A DNA stretch of 64,000 nucleotides from assembly GCF_910592395.1 (NCBI RefSeq), contig NC_088324.1:1364001-1428000 (forward strand), in the 5' to 3' direction. Origin of the DNA: Lineus longissimus (Eukaryota; Nemertea; Pilidiophora; Heteronemertea; Lineidae). Within the stretch, counting starts at the first letter, position 1; each line of letters begins with the position of its first letter. Under the pieces are notes generated by a model. The model was not told the DNA's origin. It ran no database searches and saw only the letters and a list, made by a program, of their open reading frames with translations. Positions 13,094 through 24,600 of this stretch are shown here, in pieces. Made by a program: the position numbers and the translations under genes.

Positions 13094-14282
13094 GGTGATC
13101 ACTAAATCCTAAAGGCTAGAGGGAGGTAATTATAATATGATCTCCACCGCCCGACCCGATGACGTCATTACCGGAATTCAGGGTGGGAAATACCCCAAGT
13201 ATTTACATCACAATGGCGGCAACTTCAGTTAAGTAATCGATGAGCTAGAAGTTGCCACCCGGAATGCGAAATTTTTTTCTGCAGGATACTTCTGGCATAG
13301 TGTACATCTGACAGCCAATCAGAATTCAAGGCAAGCACGTGTCTTTGTTGACATCATCTTTCCACGTGGCGCAATAATGTCAACAATGCCACGTGTTCTG
13401 ATAATCTTGGAAAGAACAAGTTAGCAAATGGTTAGAGGAGTATATTAGCTAAAATATATTTATTTGCAGTATCTTAACATGTATTTTCATTGTCGAGTGG
13501 ACTGTATTTATTGGACTTGTCTGTTAAAGGCGCACTGTGCTCGGCAAAATAGCCGAGGTTGAATGTTTATCTGTCAACCGTGTAACTAGTTCTGCTGCAT
13601 CAATATGCATAGGTGACGCCACCATTCAATTTATTTTGTTTGCTTGTCAAAATGTGTTTTATACAATGGCCCTTCAACAATGTTCAAACTACCAAAATCA
13701 ACAGCAGACATCGGATACACTGTCCCTTTAATAATTATCAACATTGGCAACACTGTCAGTGTCACTGCCCCTTAAAATTTCACAAATCGCGAGACATCGG
13801 ATACACTGTCCCTTTAATAATTATCAACATTGGCAACACTGTCAGTGTCACTGCCCCTTCAAATTTCACAAATCAATGCATGCACTGCAATGTAGCGATC
13901 AGATCAGCTGATGCCTCTTTTGTACGCATAATATCATCAATTTTACAATGAATCTGTGCAATTCATTCCTAAACACGACGACACAAACCTTGAGTTGAGC
14001 ATAATTGGGGTGAGACAATGAACTATTGTCACATTCACAGTTGAAGTGGCACTCGGCATGCGACTCGGTATCGTCCATTGTATTTGCATTATCATGTATA
14101 AATAAACAGTGTGACGTCAAAGATCGCGCCAATTGTGATTGGCTGTCAGATGTACACTGTGGCAGAAGTATCCTGCAGAAAAAAATTTCGCACCCGGAAT
14201 TCCGGTAATGACGTCATCGGGTCGGGCGGTGGAGATCATATTATAATTACCTCCCTCTAGCCTTTAGGATTTAGTGATCACC
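13094..14282. mobile_element. Palindromic MITE split by a second transposon
   Basis: The left arm 13094-13183 starts GGTGATCACTAAATCC and runs through a block around 'gacgtcattaccggaattc'. The right arm 14198-14282 is its near-perfect reverse complement. The flanks read AAGACGATT (13085-13093) and GAGACGATT (14283-14291), which is 8 of 9 matching, so a 9-bp target duplication with one change. Removing the nested insertion at 13266-14191 leaves a ~255-bp palindrome. The host sequence may itself be an older inverted-repeat element, because GAGACGATTGGTCA at 14283 is matched in reverse complement near 14493-14507. Confidence 0.75.
13266..14191 (-). mobile_element. Non-autonomous transposon, copy 1 (9-bp TSD family)
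   Basis: A 926-bp element with ends GCGAAATTTTTTTCTGCAGG and its reverse complement. The terminal inverted repeats extend ~60 bp through 'gtgtacatctgacagccaatca'. The perfect 9-bp target duplication ACCCGGAAT lies at 13257-13265 and 14192-14200. The interior holds a ~64-bp direct duplication ending in 'gacagtgtatccgatgtc'. There is no transposase. Long TIRs with 9-bp duplications are what Mutator-like elements leave; that class assignment is inference. Its orientation is opposite to the copies at 16830 and 17697. Confidence 0.85.
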
Positions 14283-14611
14283 GAGACGATTGGTCATTTC
14301 TGCCATGTCTTCATGTAAATGTCTCTGAACTACTTCGATTGAATTATCTTTCTGATCCGGTCAAGGTCCTCATCATACATATCACATGTCACATTATCAA
14401 GGGCTGATTGGTTCAGAGATAGAATGTGTTATGAGCACGTGACACATTGCGCCAAACACGTGGCGCGTGACGTCTTAAAACATGGCAGACATGTGACCGA
14501 TCGTCTCATTTTCTTGCTGCCAGAACGATATAGTACCATAGATAGGGTATGGGCTAACAGTGTCCTCCTGTCTAAGGTCAGCTGAACCGAGTGTGGAAAT
14601 ATTCAGAACAG

Positions 14612-14790
14612 CAGTGGCGGATTTAGGGGTCCCGCATGAGTCATCCCTCTTTGATATTTTAGGGCACCTCTCCTCAAGAACCCTCCCCTCATTTTCAGGA
14701 TTGCACCTGCGGCTCTATCATGAGTTCTCATTGGTGGGGCAGCGCCCCCCGGCCCCCCGCTTCTTTCCCAAATTTCTGGATCCGCCACTG
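14612..14790. mobile_element. Small CAGTGGCGGA-ended MITE
   Basis: A 179-bp element whose ends are CAGTGGCGGATTTAGG and, in reverse complement, CAGTGGCGGATCCAG. Such ends recur in many animal genomes among hAT-like non-autonomous elements. No exact target duplication remains. Confidence 0.6.
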
Positions 14791-16820
14791 CTGCAGAGAT
14801 GAGAAGTTTCAAAAGAATACATGTATGTGCGATCAAGGAAGTTTCGATAGAGTAAAATAACTCACCATTGTGGTGTTCACGTCGTATCTTGTGATAAACC
14901 GGTTGGGCAGCATTGGGTGTGCTGGACAGGACAACGTGTCTGGCGTCTGCAAGAAATGAAAATGAAAAGATAAGATAAGATTGTACATTGTATCAGACAA
15001 TAGTCGCAAAATTTGGGGAGAAAAGTTGTGAAGAAATCAGGCTGAACTCACCAATGTTGAAACAGTGCTTCGACTTGGCGTCGACACAACTGAACGCTGA
15101 TGTTCCCAAAACCGGTCTGTCATACCAGGAGCACAGCCAAATTCAACGCATCGTATTGAGTACGTTACGTCAGAGAGCTTACCAAACCACTCTTCTATTC
15201 AAATTGTGATTTTCAATCAAATTCATTGACCCATACACGAAAATGCTCACGATACAAAGCAGATTGGTCAAATACTGAGGTCACGGTCGGATGAACAGGA
15301 GTCGGACAACAAGTGACATAACTTCGCGGAAACTTGGCTTTTGTGGTATTTTTAAACGAGTCTACGTGACGTAACATGATTGTTGAAATTTATAGCCAGT
15401 GGTATTCACACATGGCAATTTTTTTTTAATTCAAGTTCAAGTTTGCGCACCGAGCGATTGAAAGTGGTCCGTTTTCGCGTACGTTGGGTGCGCTCAGATG
15501 AATTGATAGCTTGTGCTGCTCCGCCTGTTTAGCTGAGAGTTATGTCTGGTCAAATCGTGTGTTTTTCCCACCGCTATCAGCTGGCCATCATGAGCCATTG
15601 ACCATTCACACAAGTAGATTTATTCACACCGGCGCCACTGAAGTGCGGGTGTTGGACATCATGTATTTAAAAATCGTCTGCTAGGACATACAGTTGTGTG
15701 AGTTTACTAGAGCTTGCTCTATCGTCTGCTAGGACATACAGTTGTGTGAGTTCACTAGAGCTTCCTCTTTACATATTATGTGGAATGGTGTTTTGATAAT
15801 AGGTAAACTTGGAATTGCTGGGAAAACGAATTTGACGGGGAAATCCGAGCCAAGATGTATACATCAATACATTGCATTTCGTCAAGCCACGTACCTGTAA
15901 TAAAGTTTTAAGCCGTTTTCCCTTTGAAACAGTACTTTCTACATGCTCATAACTTTTTCCAAGATGTAATCTGGGAGGAACGCTTTCAAAGCCAAATAGA
16001 CCTATCCTAGCCTGTCAAACCATGAAATTTTCGTTGTGTGTTACACAACGAAAAACACGTTTTGCATGATAATTTCAGGGTTTGGGGGTCTGAACATGGG
16101 GGGGGGGGAATTTTGATGGCTTTTAACCAACGAGTCAGCTTTTTCACCACGACGGGCTAAATGGAGCCTCAAAACCACATAAGTAAGCAAATTGGACTGA
16201 AACTTCATCATTTTCTTCACTTTAAACACACCCTATTCTCAATTTTAGAAAAATTATATCTTAAATGGAAAATACCATTCAACTGGTATGATGAGACCAC
16301 GCTTTGATCTCAAACTGAACTATTTTCGGGTACAACCGCGTGCTGATTGGTTTAATACAGGTGCGTGACCGTCAGGCCAGAGTCCTCTATTAAAACATGT
16401 GTACATTACGTGTACATTGTTGTGCATAGGTTTTCGTAAAAAAGGTACTCATTGGACCAATCAATCTGCACAAAATTTTATATGTGTCAAGAAGAACCCA
16501 ATAGCATAATAAAGTTTTAAAAAATTCCAATACCGATTGCCTGAGAAAAAAAGATTTCCGTACACCATGTCCATCAAAACGTCACTGGCGCATTGATATG
16601 GCCCTGTCAAAGTACAAGTTCTAAACTGACCAGTGAGACCACATTTTCTTAAATATATTATCAAAAAGCATATTTCTGTGATGGCCTGACTCTGTAGATT
16701 AAGAATCAACCACAGATTGAGAATTAATTCCACTTTGGTCCATCCCAGCCATGTATTTACCACAACTTGACATTTTGATAAGCTCTATGTGACTTCCGGT
16801 CGTGGATGAATACAGGTCTC
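14791..16820. other. Interval without recognised genes
   Basis: Only small features are visible: a 48-bp tandem duplication at 15673-15768 (two copies, three changes) and an 11-bp-stem hairpin TTTTCGTTGTG / CACAACGAAAA at 16028-16054. No exon is supported. Confidence 0.4.
15673..15768. repeat. 48-bp tandem duplication
   Basis: Two adjacent copies of a 48-bp unit beginning atcgtctgctaggacata differ at only a few bases. It looks like a recent slippage or unequal-exchange product. Confidence 0.8.
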
Positions 16821-16829
16821 TGCCCGTCA

Positions 16830-17674
16830 GCGAAATTTTTTTCTGCAGGATACTTCTGCCACAGTGTACATCTGACAGCCAATCACAATTGGCGCGATCT
16901 TTGACGTCACACTGTTTATTTATGCATGATAATGCAAATACAATGGACGATACCGAGTCGCATGCCGAGTGCCACTTCAACTGTGAATGTGACAATAATT
17001 GTCTGACCCCAAGTATGCTCAACTCAAGGTTTGTGTCGTAGTGTTTAGGAATGAATTGCACAGATTCATTGTAAAATTGATGATATTATGCGTACAAAAG
17101 AGGCATCAGCTGATCTGATCCTACATTGCAGTGCATGCATTGATTTGTGAAATTTTAAGGGGCAGTGACACTGACAGTGTTGCCAATGTTGATAATCATT
17201 AAAGGGACAGTGTATCCGATGTCTGCTGTTGAAGGTATCAGGCCTATTTTGGTAGTTTGAACATTGTTGAAGAGCCATTGTATAAAACACATTTTGACAA
17301 GCAAACAAAATAAAATTGAATGGTGGCGTCACCTATGCATATACAGCAGAACTAGTTACACGGTTGACAGATAAACATTCAACCTCGGCTATTTTGCCGA
17401 GCACAGTGCGCCTTAACAGACAAGTCCCATAAATACAGTCCACTCGACAATGAAAATACATGTTAAGATACTGCAAATAAATATATTTTAGCTAATATAC
17501 TCCTCTAACCATTTGCTAACTTGTTCTTTCCAAGATTATCAGAACACGTGGCATTGTTGACATTATTGCGCCATGTGGAAAGATGATGTCAACAAAGACA
17601 CGTGCTTGCCTTGAATTCTGATTGGCTGTCAGATGTACACTATGGCAGAAGTATCCTGCAGAAAAAAATTTCGC
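16830..17674 (+). mobile_element. Non-autonomous transposon, copy 2 (9-bp TSD family)
   Basis: An 845-bp copy of the element seen at 13266, in the opposite orientation, with the same GCGAAATTTTTTT ends. The perfect target duplication TGCCCGTCA lies at 16821-16829 and 17675-17683. It has a single copy of the internal ~64-bp unit that is doubled in copies 1 and 3, which accounts for most of the length difference. Confidence 0.87.
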
Positions 17675-17696
17675 TGCCCGTCAGTGGTACCGGGGA

Positions 17697-18627
17697 GCGA
17701 AATTTTTTTCTGCAGGATACTTCTGCCACAGTGTACATCTGACAGCCAATCACAATTGGCGCGATCTTTGACGTCACACTGTTTATTTATGCATGATAAT
17801 GCAAATACAATGGACGATACCGAGTCGCATGCCGAGTGCCACTTCAACTGTGAATGTGACAATAGTTCATTGTCTGACCCCAATTATGCTCAACTCAAGG
17901 TTTGTGTCGTAGTGTTTAGGAATGAATTGCACAGATTCATTGTAAAATTGATGATATTATGCGTACAAAAGAGGCATCAGCTGATCTGATCGCTACATTG
18001 CAGTGCATGCATTGATTTGTGAAATTTTAAGGGGTAGTGACACTGACAGTGTTGCCAATGTTGATAATTATTAAAGGGACAGTGTATCCGATGTCTCGCG
18101 ATTTGTGAAATTTTAAGGGGCAGTGACACTGACAGTGTTGCCAATGTTGATAATTATTAAAGGGACAGTGTATCCGATGTCTGCTGTTTGTTGAAGGTAT
18201 CAGGCCTATTTTGGTAGTTTGAACATTGTTGAAGAGCCATTGTATAAAACACATTTTGACAAGCAAACAAAATAAATTGAATGGTGGCGCCACCTATGCA
18301 TATACAGCAGAACTAGTTACACGGTTGACGGCTATTTTGCCGAGCACAGTGCGCCTTTAACAGACAAGTCCAATAAATACAGTCCACTCGACATTGACGA
18401 CAATGAAAATACATGTTAAGATACTGCAAATAAATATATTTTAGCTAATATACTCCTCTAACCATTTGCTAACTTGTTCTTTCCAAGATTATCAGAACAC
18501 GTGGCATTGTTGACATTATTGCGCCATGTGGAAAGATGATGTCAACAAAGACACGTGCTTGCCTTGAATTCTGATTGGCTGTCAGATGTACACTGTGGCA
18601 GAAGTATCCTGCAGAAAAAAATTTCGC
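17697..18627 (+). mobile_element. Non-autonomous transposon, copy 3 (9-bp TSD family)
   Basis: A 931-bp copy in the same orientation as copy 2 and only 22 bp after it. The perfect 9-bp duplication TACCGGGGA lies at 17688-17696 and 18628-18636. The internal ~64-bp unit is present twice. Copies 2 and 3 are separate insertions because each has its own duplication. Confidence 0.87.
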
Positions 18628-18636
18628 TACCGGGGA

Positions 18637-19660
18637 ATGTGAAATTGGGATTCCCCGTTTTCGTCAGGCTGTTGAAATCCGTCGCTGCCGGGAATTTCTC
18701 CGAAGGGGCCGCGAGGACACTGTACATGGTTCTCTTGGGATTGTGAAATGGGTACACAACACTTCTACCACTCATATGACACTCTCACCCCAGAAGAAGC
18801 AATCCACTTCCCCCTTGCCACTTCCCAGTCGAATTCCTCAACACATTGCACATCCAAGGCTTACCACCACACCGCCTCATTCTTGAAAAGGCTGTCCAGT
18901 AATCATCCTCAGATCACTCGAACCACCAAACGTTACCAATGGAACCCGCTGTGTCGTACATACATGCCACCACAATGTCCTGGACGTCATCATCCTCCAC
19001 ATCCTGAGCTTCAGGTTTTTGATACTCCTACGTCCCATACAAAACCCTGAGAAAATCCATTAGAATCGACAGCGAAGGGTGGCTGTTCTGATAACCTGAT
19101 ACACTGTGCGTAATGTATGTATATATAGTGTTTTATATGACAATAAAATGTATATGAATAAAGTTTAAGATAATCCTATCGTTAAACCGTTTTATACTTC
19201 ATCGATTCTATGCTGTTAAACATTGTGTAGACGTGTAATTGTGTTTTAATTAAGTAATGAAATAAATTTGCAGCGGGGTGCGCGCAATACGAAGGAACAG
19301 CACTGAAAAATTCAGAATTTTCATAAATACCCGGATGTTCTAAAAATAGCAGCTAATGAAAATACGCGTTTCATTCTACAAGCGACGCCATCTTTGAAAT
19401 TTAACTAACCTACCTCGGACCCGAGCCCTATGGCGCAAAAGACTATACAATTGATAGTGCATCTGAGAGCATTAATTCCTGGGTCCGTGGTTTACGAATT
19501 TCCGAGACTCAAATACAACCGACGCTCGGATTGGGCGCTTTTTTTTCTACCGCTACAATCCGTCTGAAGGGCATGGATTTCCCCAGGGGTTTGTAATAGC
19601 GAGAGCTGGAGCATATGGAAAACCACTGGGTGCCGAGGATGCATCCTCCATGGCCCTGCA
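18637..19660. other. Unassigned sequence with polyadenylation-like signals
   Basis: After copy 3 the plus strand has overlapping open frames to about 19050, rich in Thr, Pro and His, and then AATAAA words at about 19144 and 19158. It could be the end of a transcribed unit, but no domain or splice evidence supports a named gene. Confidence 0.25.
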
Positions 19661-19669
19661 GCAGGAAAT

Positions 19670-20625
19670 GGCTTACTGGACTTTGCGCAACGAAACGAAA
19701 CGAAACGAGCGAAATGGGGGAGCGACCATTATGTTTTACCCCGGTACGTCAAGTTCGATATGGTGTCAGTCACCAGTATGGATGTGTTTTCCATTATGAA
19801 TACGTGTTTTTGAAAATCAAAATCATGAATTTCCTTTCCATTAGAAGAAAACGATGACGACGTTTCAGTTTAGGAGCCTAAGTTTTGTGGTCCCAATGGC
19901 CAAATTAACCCCTCGTTGGCTGAAAAGTCGATTCACCGGTCACAAATGGTCGAAAATGACCCCCAAAACTTCAGACCCCCAGCCTGGTAATTATCACGGT
20001 CAGCCCTCAACAAAATTTCTATGGTTTGAAGATCTAACCCCGGGCTGTATTATCTGCCGGAAATTGGCTTTCATCGGCACGTCTGGGAAAAATCTATGGG
20101 GCGCTAAACTTGACCAATTCAACTTTTTAATGCATTAGCAATTTGATAATAAATGTAGTGTGTACCCGTAACCGCTTGAGGTCTGGACTTAAAACTTTGT
20201 TTACAAATTCACACCAAATTTCGTTTCAAAATTATTTTTGTTTGGCACCAGGGGGTGTAATGCAAAAAAACATGAAACAGACGATACGGCCCGTAGTTTT
20301 GTTGATACGAATCGTTGGCCGTTACAAGCCGTTGTCTGAATATGATGTGAACATGTTTACCGTTCAATGCTGCTCCCTGTGACGCTGTACCCGCAAATGT
20401 TCAATGAAAAAAATGCTGATAATGACTTACACGGCTTGTTCGCATCGTGAACATAGTGGTACCCGGGTTAACTGTCTTTGCGTTTGACCTAATTTTACAA
20501 CGATTACTCCCCATGTAACCACGATCTAGGATGGACAGGCTGTGTATTATGAATAGGAAAAGTCACCTAGGGACCGTTGCGTAGAATACTTTTTTTGCGA
20601 AATATTGCTCAAAGTCCAGTAAGCC
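19670..20625. mobile_element. 956-bp inverted-repeat element with 9-bp TSD
   Basis: The ends are GGCTTACTGGACTTTG and its reverse complement. The perfect 9-bp target duplication GCAGGAAAT lies at 19661-19669 and 20626-20634. The interior has no recognisable coding sequence. Its sequence is unrelated to the 13266/16830/17697 family, but the duplication length is the same. Confidence 0.82.
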
Positions 20626-20634
20626 GCAGGAAAT

Positions 20635-21318
20635 CACTGACACCACTTCCCAAATTGGAATGCCCGTCCACAAGGAAATTAGTACCCGTCCACAGGATGG
20701 TCCACAGTACGGCTCATAGTACATAGATAAAACTGGTGAAATTGGAAAGGCCGTGGCTATTCGTACCGTGACAGGGCCGGCTGGCCTGGCTGGAAGTCAA
20801 CGACCCTACCCACACCGGAGCCAGGAGTAAAGGCACTTCCAACACTCGTCAGAAACAAACACCACCTCAATCATGAATTAGGCCTACTTTCCTTACCCAC
20901 CATCACCCATGTCACCACGGTGCAGTGCGATCTATTTATTCACTCCGTATTATTCGCACCATCACGATACGGTACCTTTCACCGTAATTGTGTTTCTGAC
21001 GGTGCGAATAAGACCGGAAACAATGGCCCCATGCACCGTGGCGGTTCGAATAGCCGTCGATTGTTCCCATTGTTCAAAGCGGCTTGGTAACCAACTGTGG
21101 CAGAGACAGTAGATCGAGTGAGACTAGACAGCTGTGGTGACCGTTGACGACGCTTGGAGACTGCTAAAAATTCAGGTCAAACCACAAGTACGATGACGTA
21201 GTTTACATCATCAATCTTTGAAACAACACACGATCTGGTGACGTTTATTACATCAGCTGATTCTGGATTTGATAAAATAGCAAGAAATTTAGAATCGAAA
21301 CATACTTTATGAAATAAA
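20635..21318 (+). promoter_or_regulatory. Upstream region of LACTB
   Basis: Non-coding sequence between the 956-bp element and the LACTB start. It contains an imperfect inverted repeat (caccacggtgca and attcgcacc at 20916-20961; matching words at 20999-21046). No TATA box or initiator can be assigned with confidence. Confidence 0.35.
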
Positions 21319-21627
21319 ATGCACTGGAATTTTATATCATTACGATCTGCATCAAAGGTTCTATTATTTCCAAGAGTTCAGTGTGCCAAAATCTTCCCAA
21401 AAAGGGCTTATTGTGAAAATAATGGAGGTCAAAAGTTCCGATCCAGGAAGTGGAATTCACTGGTGTACATTTCTGCACCTCTTGTGCTGTGTGGTTGTGT
21501 TGGGGCTTTTGCCTGGCTGCGCAAAGATACAGTGTTGGGACAGGGGGATCAGGTGAACGTCTCACGGAAGAGAAGAACACTTGAAAATGCAATACAAGAG
21601 AGTAGAGACATTATCCAAAGAGTAAAG
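21319..21627 (+). CDS. LACTB: LACTB exon 1
   Basis: 103 codons encode the presequence, the membrane segment (LVYISAPLVLCGCVGAFAWL) and a basic stretch ending IIQRVK. The donor is GTATGA, phase 0. Confidence 0.85.
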
Positions 21628-24600
21628 GTATGATAATGATTCCATCGGCTTCACCTCGCCACCGGTGAGTCACCTGTCGTTCTCTACTAATATACCACAT
21701 TAGAAAGTCGGCCAGTCGGTAACAGCAAATCTTGACAGTGGATCATTCTGACATGACAGTGCATGCACTTGTATTTGCCTACTTGTATCTGACTGATAAC
21801 CGGCTTTTGAATGTGGTCTACTCTAAGTCAGGCCATGGTAGTCTCAAAACTTAAGACGATAAAAGAAAAAATAATTCAGAGAAGGTTTCCTTTTTCATCT
21901 TAACTATAGATTCATGTACTTGATTGGGAACAACGTTTACATAGTGTTGGCCGTCGTCACGTCACGATGCATTGCAGCTCTGACGGTCTTACATTACTGT
22001 GACGTGACGTAATGCAATGTCCTCGTAAACGTTGTTCCCAATCAAGTGCATGAATCTTTAACTCAGCATCGGCCATTACTGCCAAATTCACTATTCGTAT
22101 CGAATAGATAATAAACACAGAGTGCATGCGCTTAAACCATAATATGAATTGCTTTTAAAACACTACCATGTTAACAAACTTGTAGCCTACCCTTAGCGGT
22201 TGGTGAAAAACATGAGTCGTACTTCCACCTATCAAATCCCCGTGTCTTTTGCGCTTACACCTGTGAATTGCCGTGTCTTAATGGACCTGTGTGTCAAATC
22301 CCTGTGTCATTGGTCATGGATTCCATTCCTCAAATTTACTCTTCAGTCGGGTGGTGAAGGGCTTTGGGCAAGTCAAGGGTTCGATTCTTATTATGGGGTG
22401 GTGAAGTGCTTTGAAACAGATTCAATTTGTCAGATTTGGGTAGGGTGCATGGTGTCTCAAATCAGAGGTTTCAGGCCCAATTAATGGTGGCTCACATCTG
22501 AGGTAGGGTGCAGCATGGTGTACCTCCGATGAGTGGTTTTGGATCCCATGATGTCTCAGATCAGAGGTGGGGTGCATGGTGTCTCAGATCGGAAGTATTG
22601 GATCACATGGTGTCTCACACCAGAGCAGAGGTGGGGTGCATTGTGTCTCAGATCGGAGATTTTGGATCACATGGTGCCACAGATCAGAGGTTTTGGGCCC
22701 AATGGTGTGGTCTCACATCCGAGGTAGGGTGCATGTTGTCTTGGATCACACCGTGTCTCAAATCGGAGGTATGGTGCTTGGTGTCTCAGACTGAAGGTTT
22801 TGAGTCACATGGTGTCTCAGATCGGAGGTATGGTGCTTGGTGTCTCAGACTGAAGGTTTTGAGTCACATGGTGTCTCAAATCGGAGGTATGGTGCTTGGT
22901 GTCTCAGACTAAAGGTTTTGAGTCACATGGTGTCTCAGATCAGAGGTAGGGTGTGAGGTGTCTCAGACTAAAGGTTTTGAGTCACATGGTGTCTCAGATC
23001 GGAGGTAGGGTGTGAGGTGTCTCAGACTGAAGGTTTTGAGTCACATGGTGTCTCAGATCGGAGGTAGGGTGCGTGGGTGTGGCTAGATCAAGAGTTTTTC
23101 AAGGAGGCAGCATATGCTAAGTTTAGAAGAAAACATGGCGAAGTGACAGATGGTCACGTGGTGTTGTTTGTGTCTGTGATGAAGTAGATGGTTAAAAAAC
23201 ACCATTATGTGGCAAGCGATGTCCGTTACTTGAACAATGATGAGCTTTGCCATAGAGAGCTGTTTGATGTTGATTGAAGTGAACACTTATTCCATGCAAA
23301 TGATTAATACAGGGCACTCTCCAATGCAGAGGTATCTGTGGGTCTTTGTTGTTGAGGGTGAACAAGTTGAGAATATGTGAATTGAATTGGAACAAGGAAG
23401 TTTTTTACCTATACGAATCTCCTTGATTGATTGAATTGAGTGTTATGTCCACCCGGGTATGGAAGTGGAATCTCCACGATGTGTTTTTAACTGTGCCAAT
23501 TGATGACTGATTTGCTTGTGTGGAAGTAGAAAATCTCCTGCTGGAAGAAGTGTCTGGTCGTATCATTTGGACAGATTATTGGTAAAATAGTTTTGTATAT
23601 GTCATGACCATCTAGGTTCTAAGAGATTGATATTGAGCCCTTGATCCCGCACATTTGAATAATGAATCGTATTCTTTCAGGATGAGGTTGGTGCCCCAGG
23701 AATTGTGGTTGGTGTGTGTGTTGATGGTGAGCATGTCTGGAAAGAAGGATCGGGCTATTCTGATGTTGAGAATCGTGTCCACTGCAACTCGGAGACAGTC
23801 ATGAGGATAGCCAGCATCTCCAAGGTTATCACCATGACGATAGTTGCCAAGCTGATGGAGAACAATCAACTTGATATTGATAAACCGGTTCAAGAATATG
23901 TGAAGGAATTTCCAGAGAAAACCTTTGAGGGGGAAAAGGTAACCAGTTACTTGCAGGATAATGCTAGAAATGATCTGGGACAACCCACAAAACATCAGCT
24001 CAAAAAGGCTTTGTCCGTATTAAAAATGACATGTCATATATCGGCCAATATAGATGGATATCTGCTGGCATCAAGGCTAATTTGTAAACATCACGCGCGC
24101 ACACTCTCGTATCTCTTCAACATGGTTTTCATGAAGAAAAGTGGCGATAAACCATCGTTCTGGTGAGATTTCTCTCGATAACATAATGTTGCTTTTAACC
24201 GAAGATGTACGACTGTCATTGTAACAAAATCGTACCCAAGTTTTATTCAAAAATGTCATGCAAGTTCCGAGATAGGCGAGAAAAACTCCTCGTATCCTAG
24301 TGAAACCAACAATGATCGTGGAAGTTGATATTGTTATGACACGTGATGCCCTCTTGAGATACGAGTAACGGAGCCAACGGTAATGATGTCATCTTAAAAG
24401 ATATCCATCTATAACATCCGGTTCACCCGTCGATTGATCAGATATATGCATTGTTTGATTCACGAGGCAAGGGCATTCACTCCATCTCAAGGTGACAGGC
24501 TATAGATAGGGATACGTTATATGGGTAGGAGATTAGACTTTGCTGAAAGTCTCTAATATCAAACGGCCCGGTAGTCAAGAGGTTGACCACTAGGCCATCG

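Noticed and set aside
18542-18886. Coding exon straddling the end of transposon copy 3
   Set aside because: The frames cross the element's 9-bp duplication and have no conserved features.
22508-22912. 134-codon ORF with GVSD repeats
   Set aside because: Reading of the 59-bp minisatellite in LACTB intron 1.
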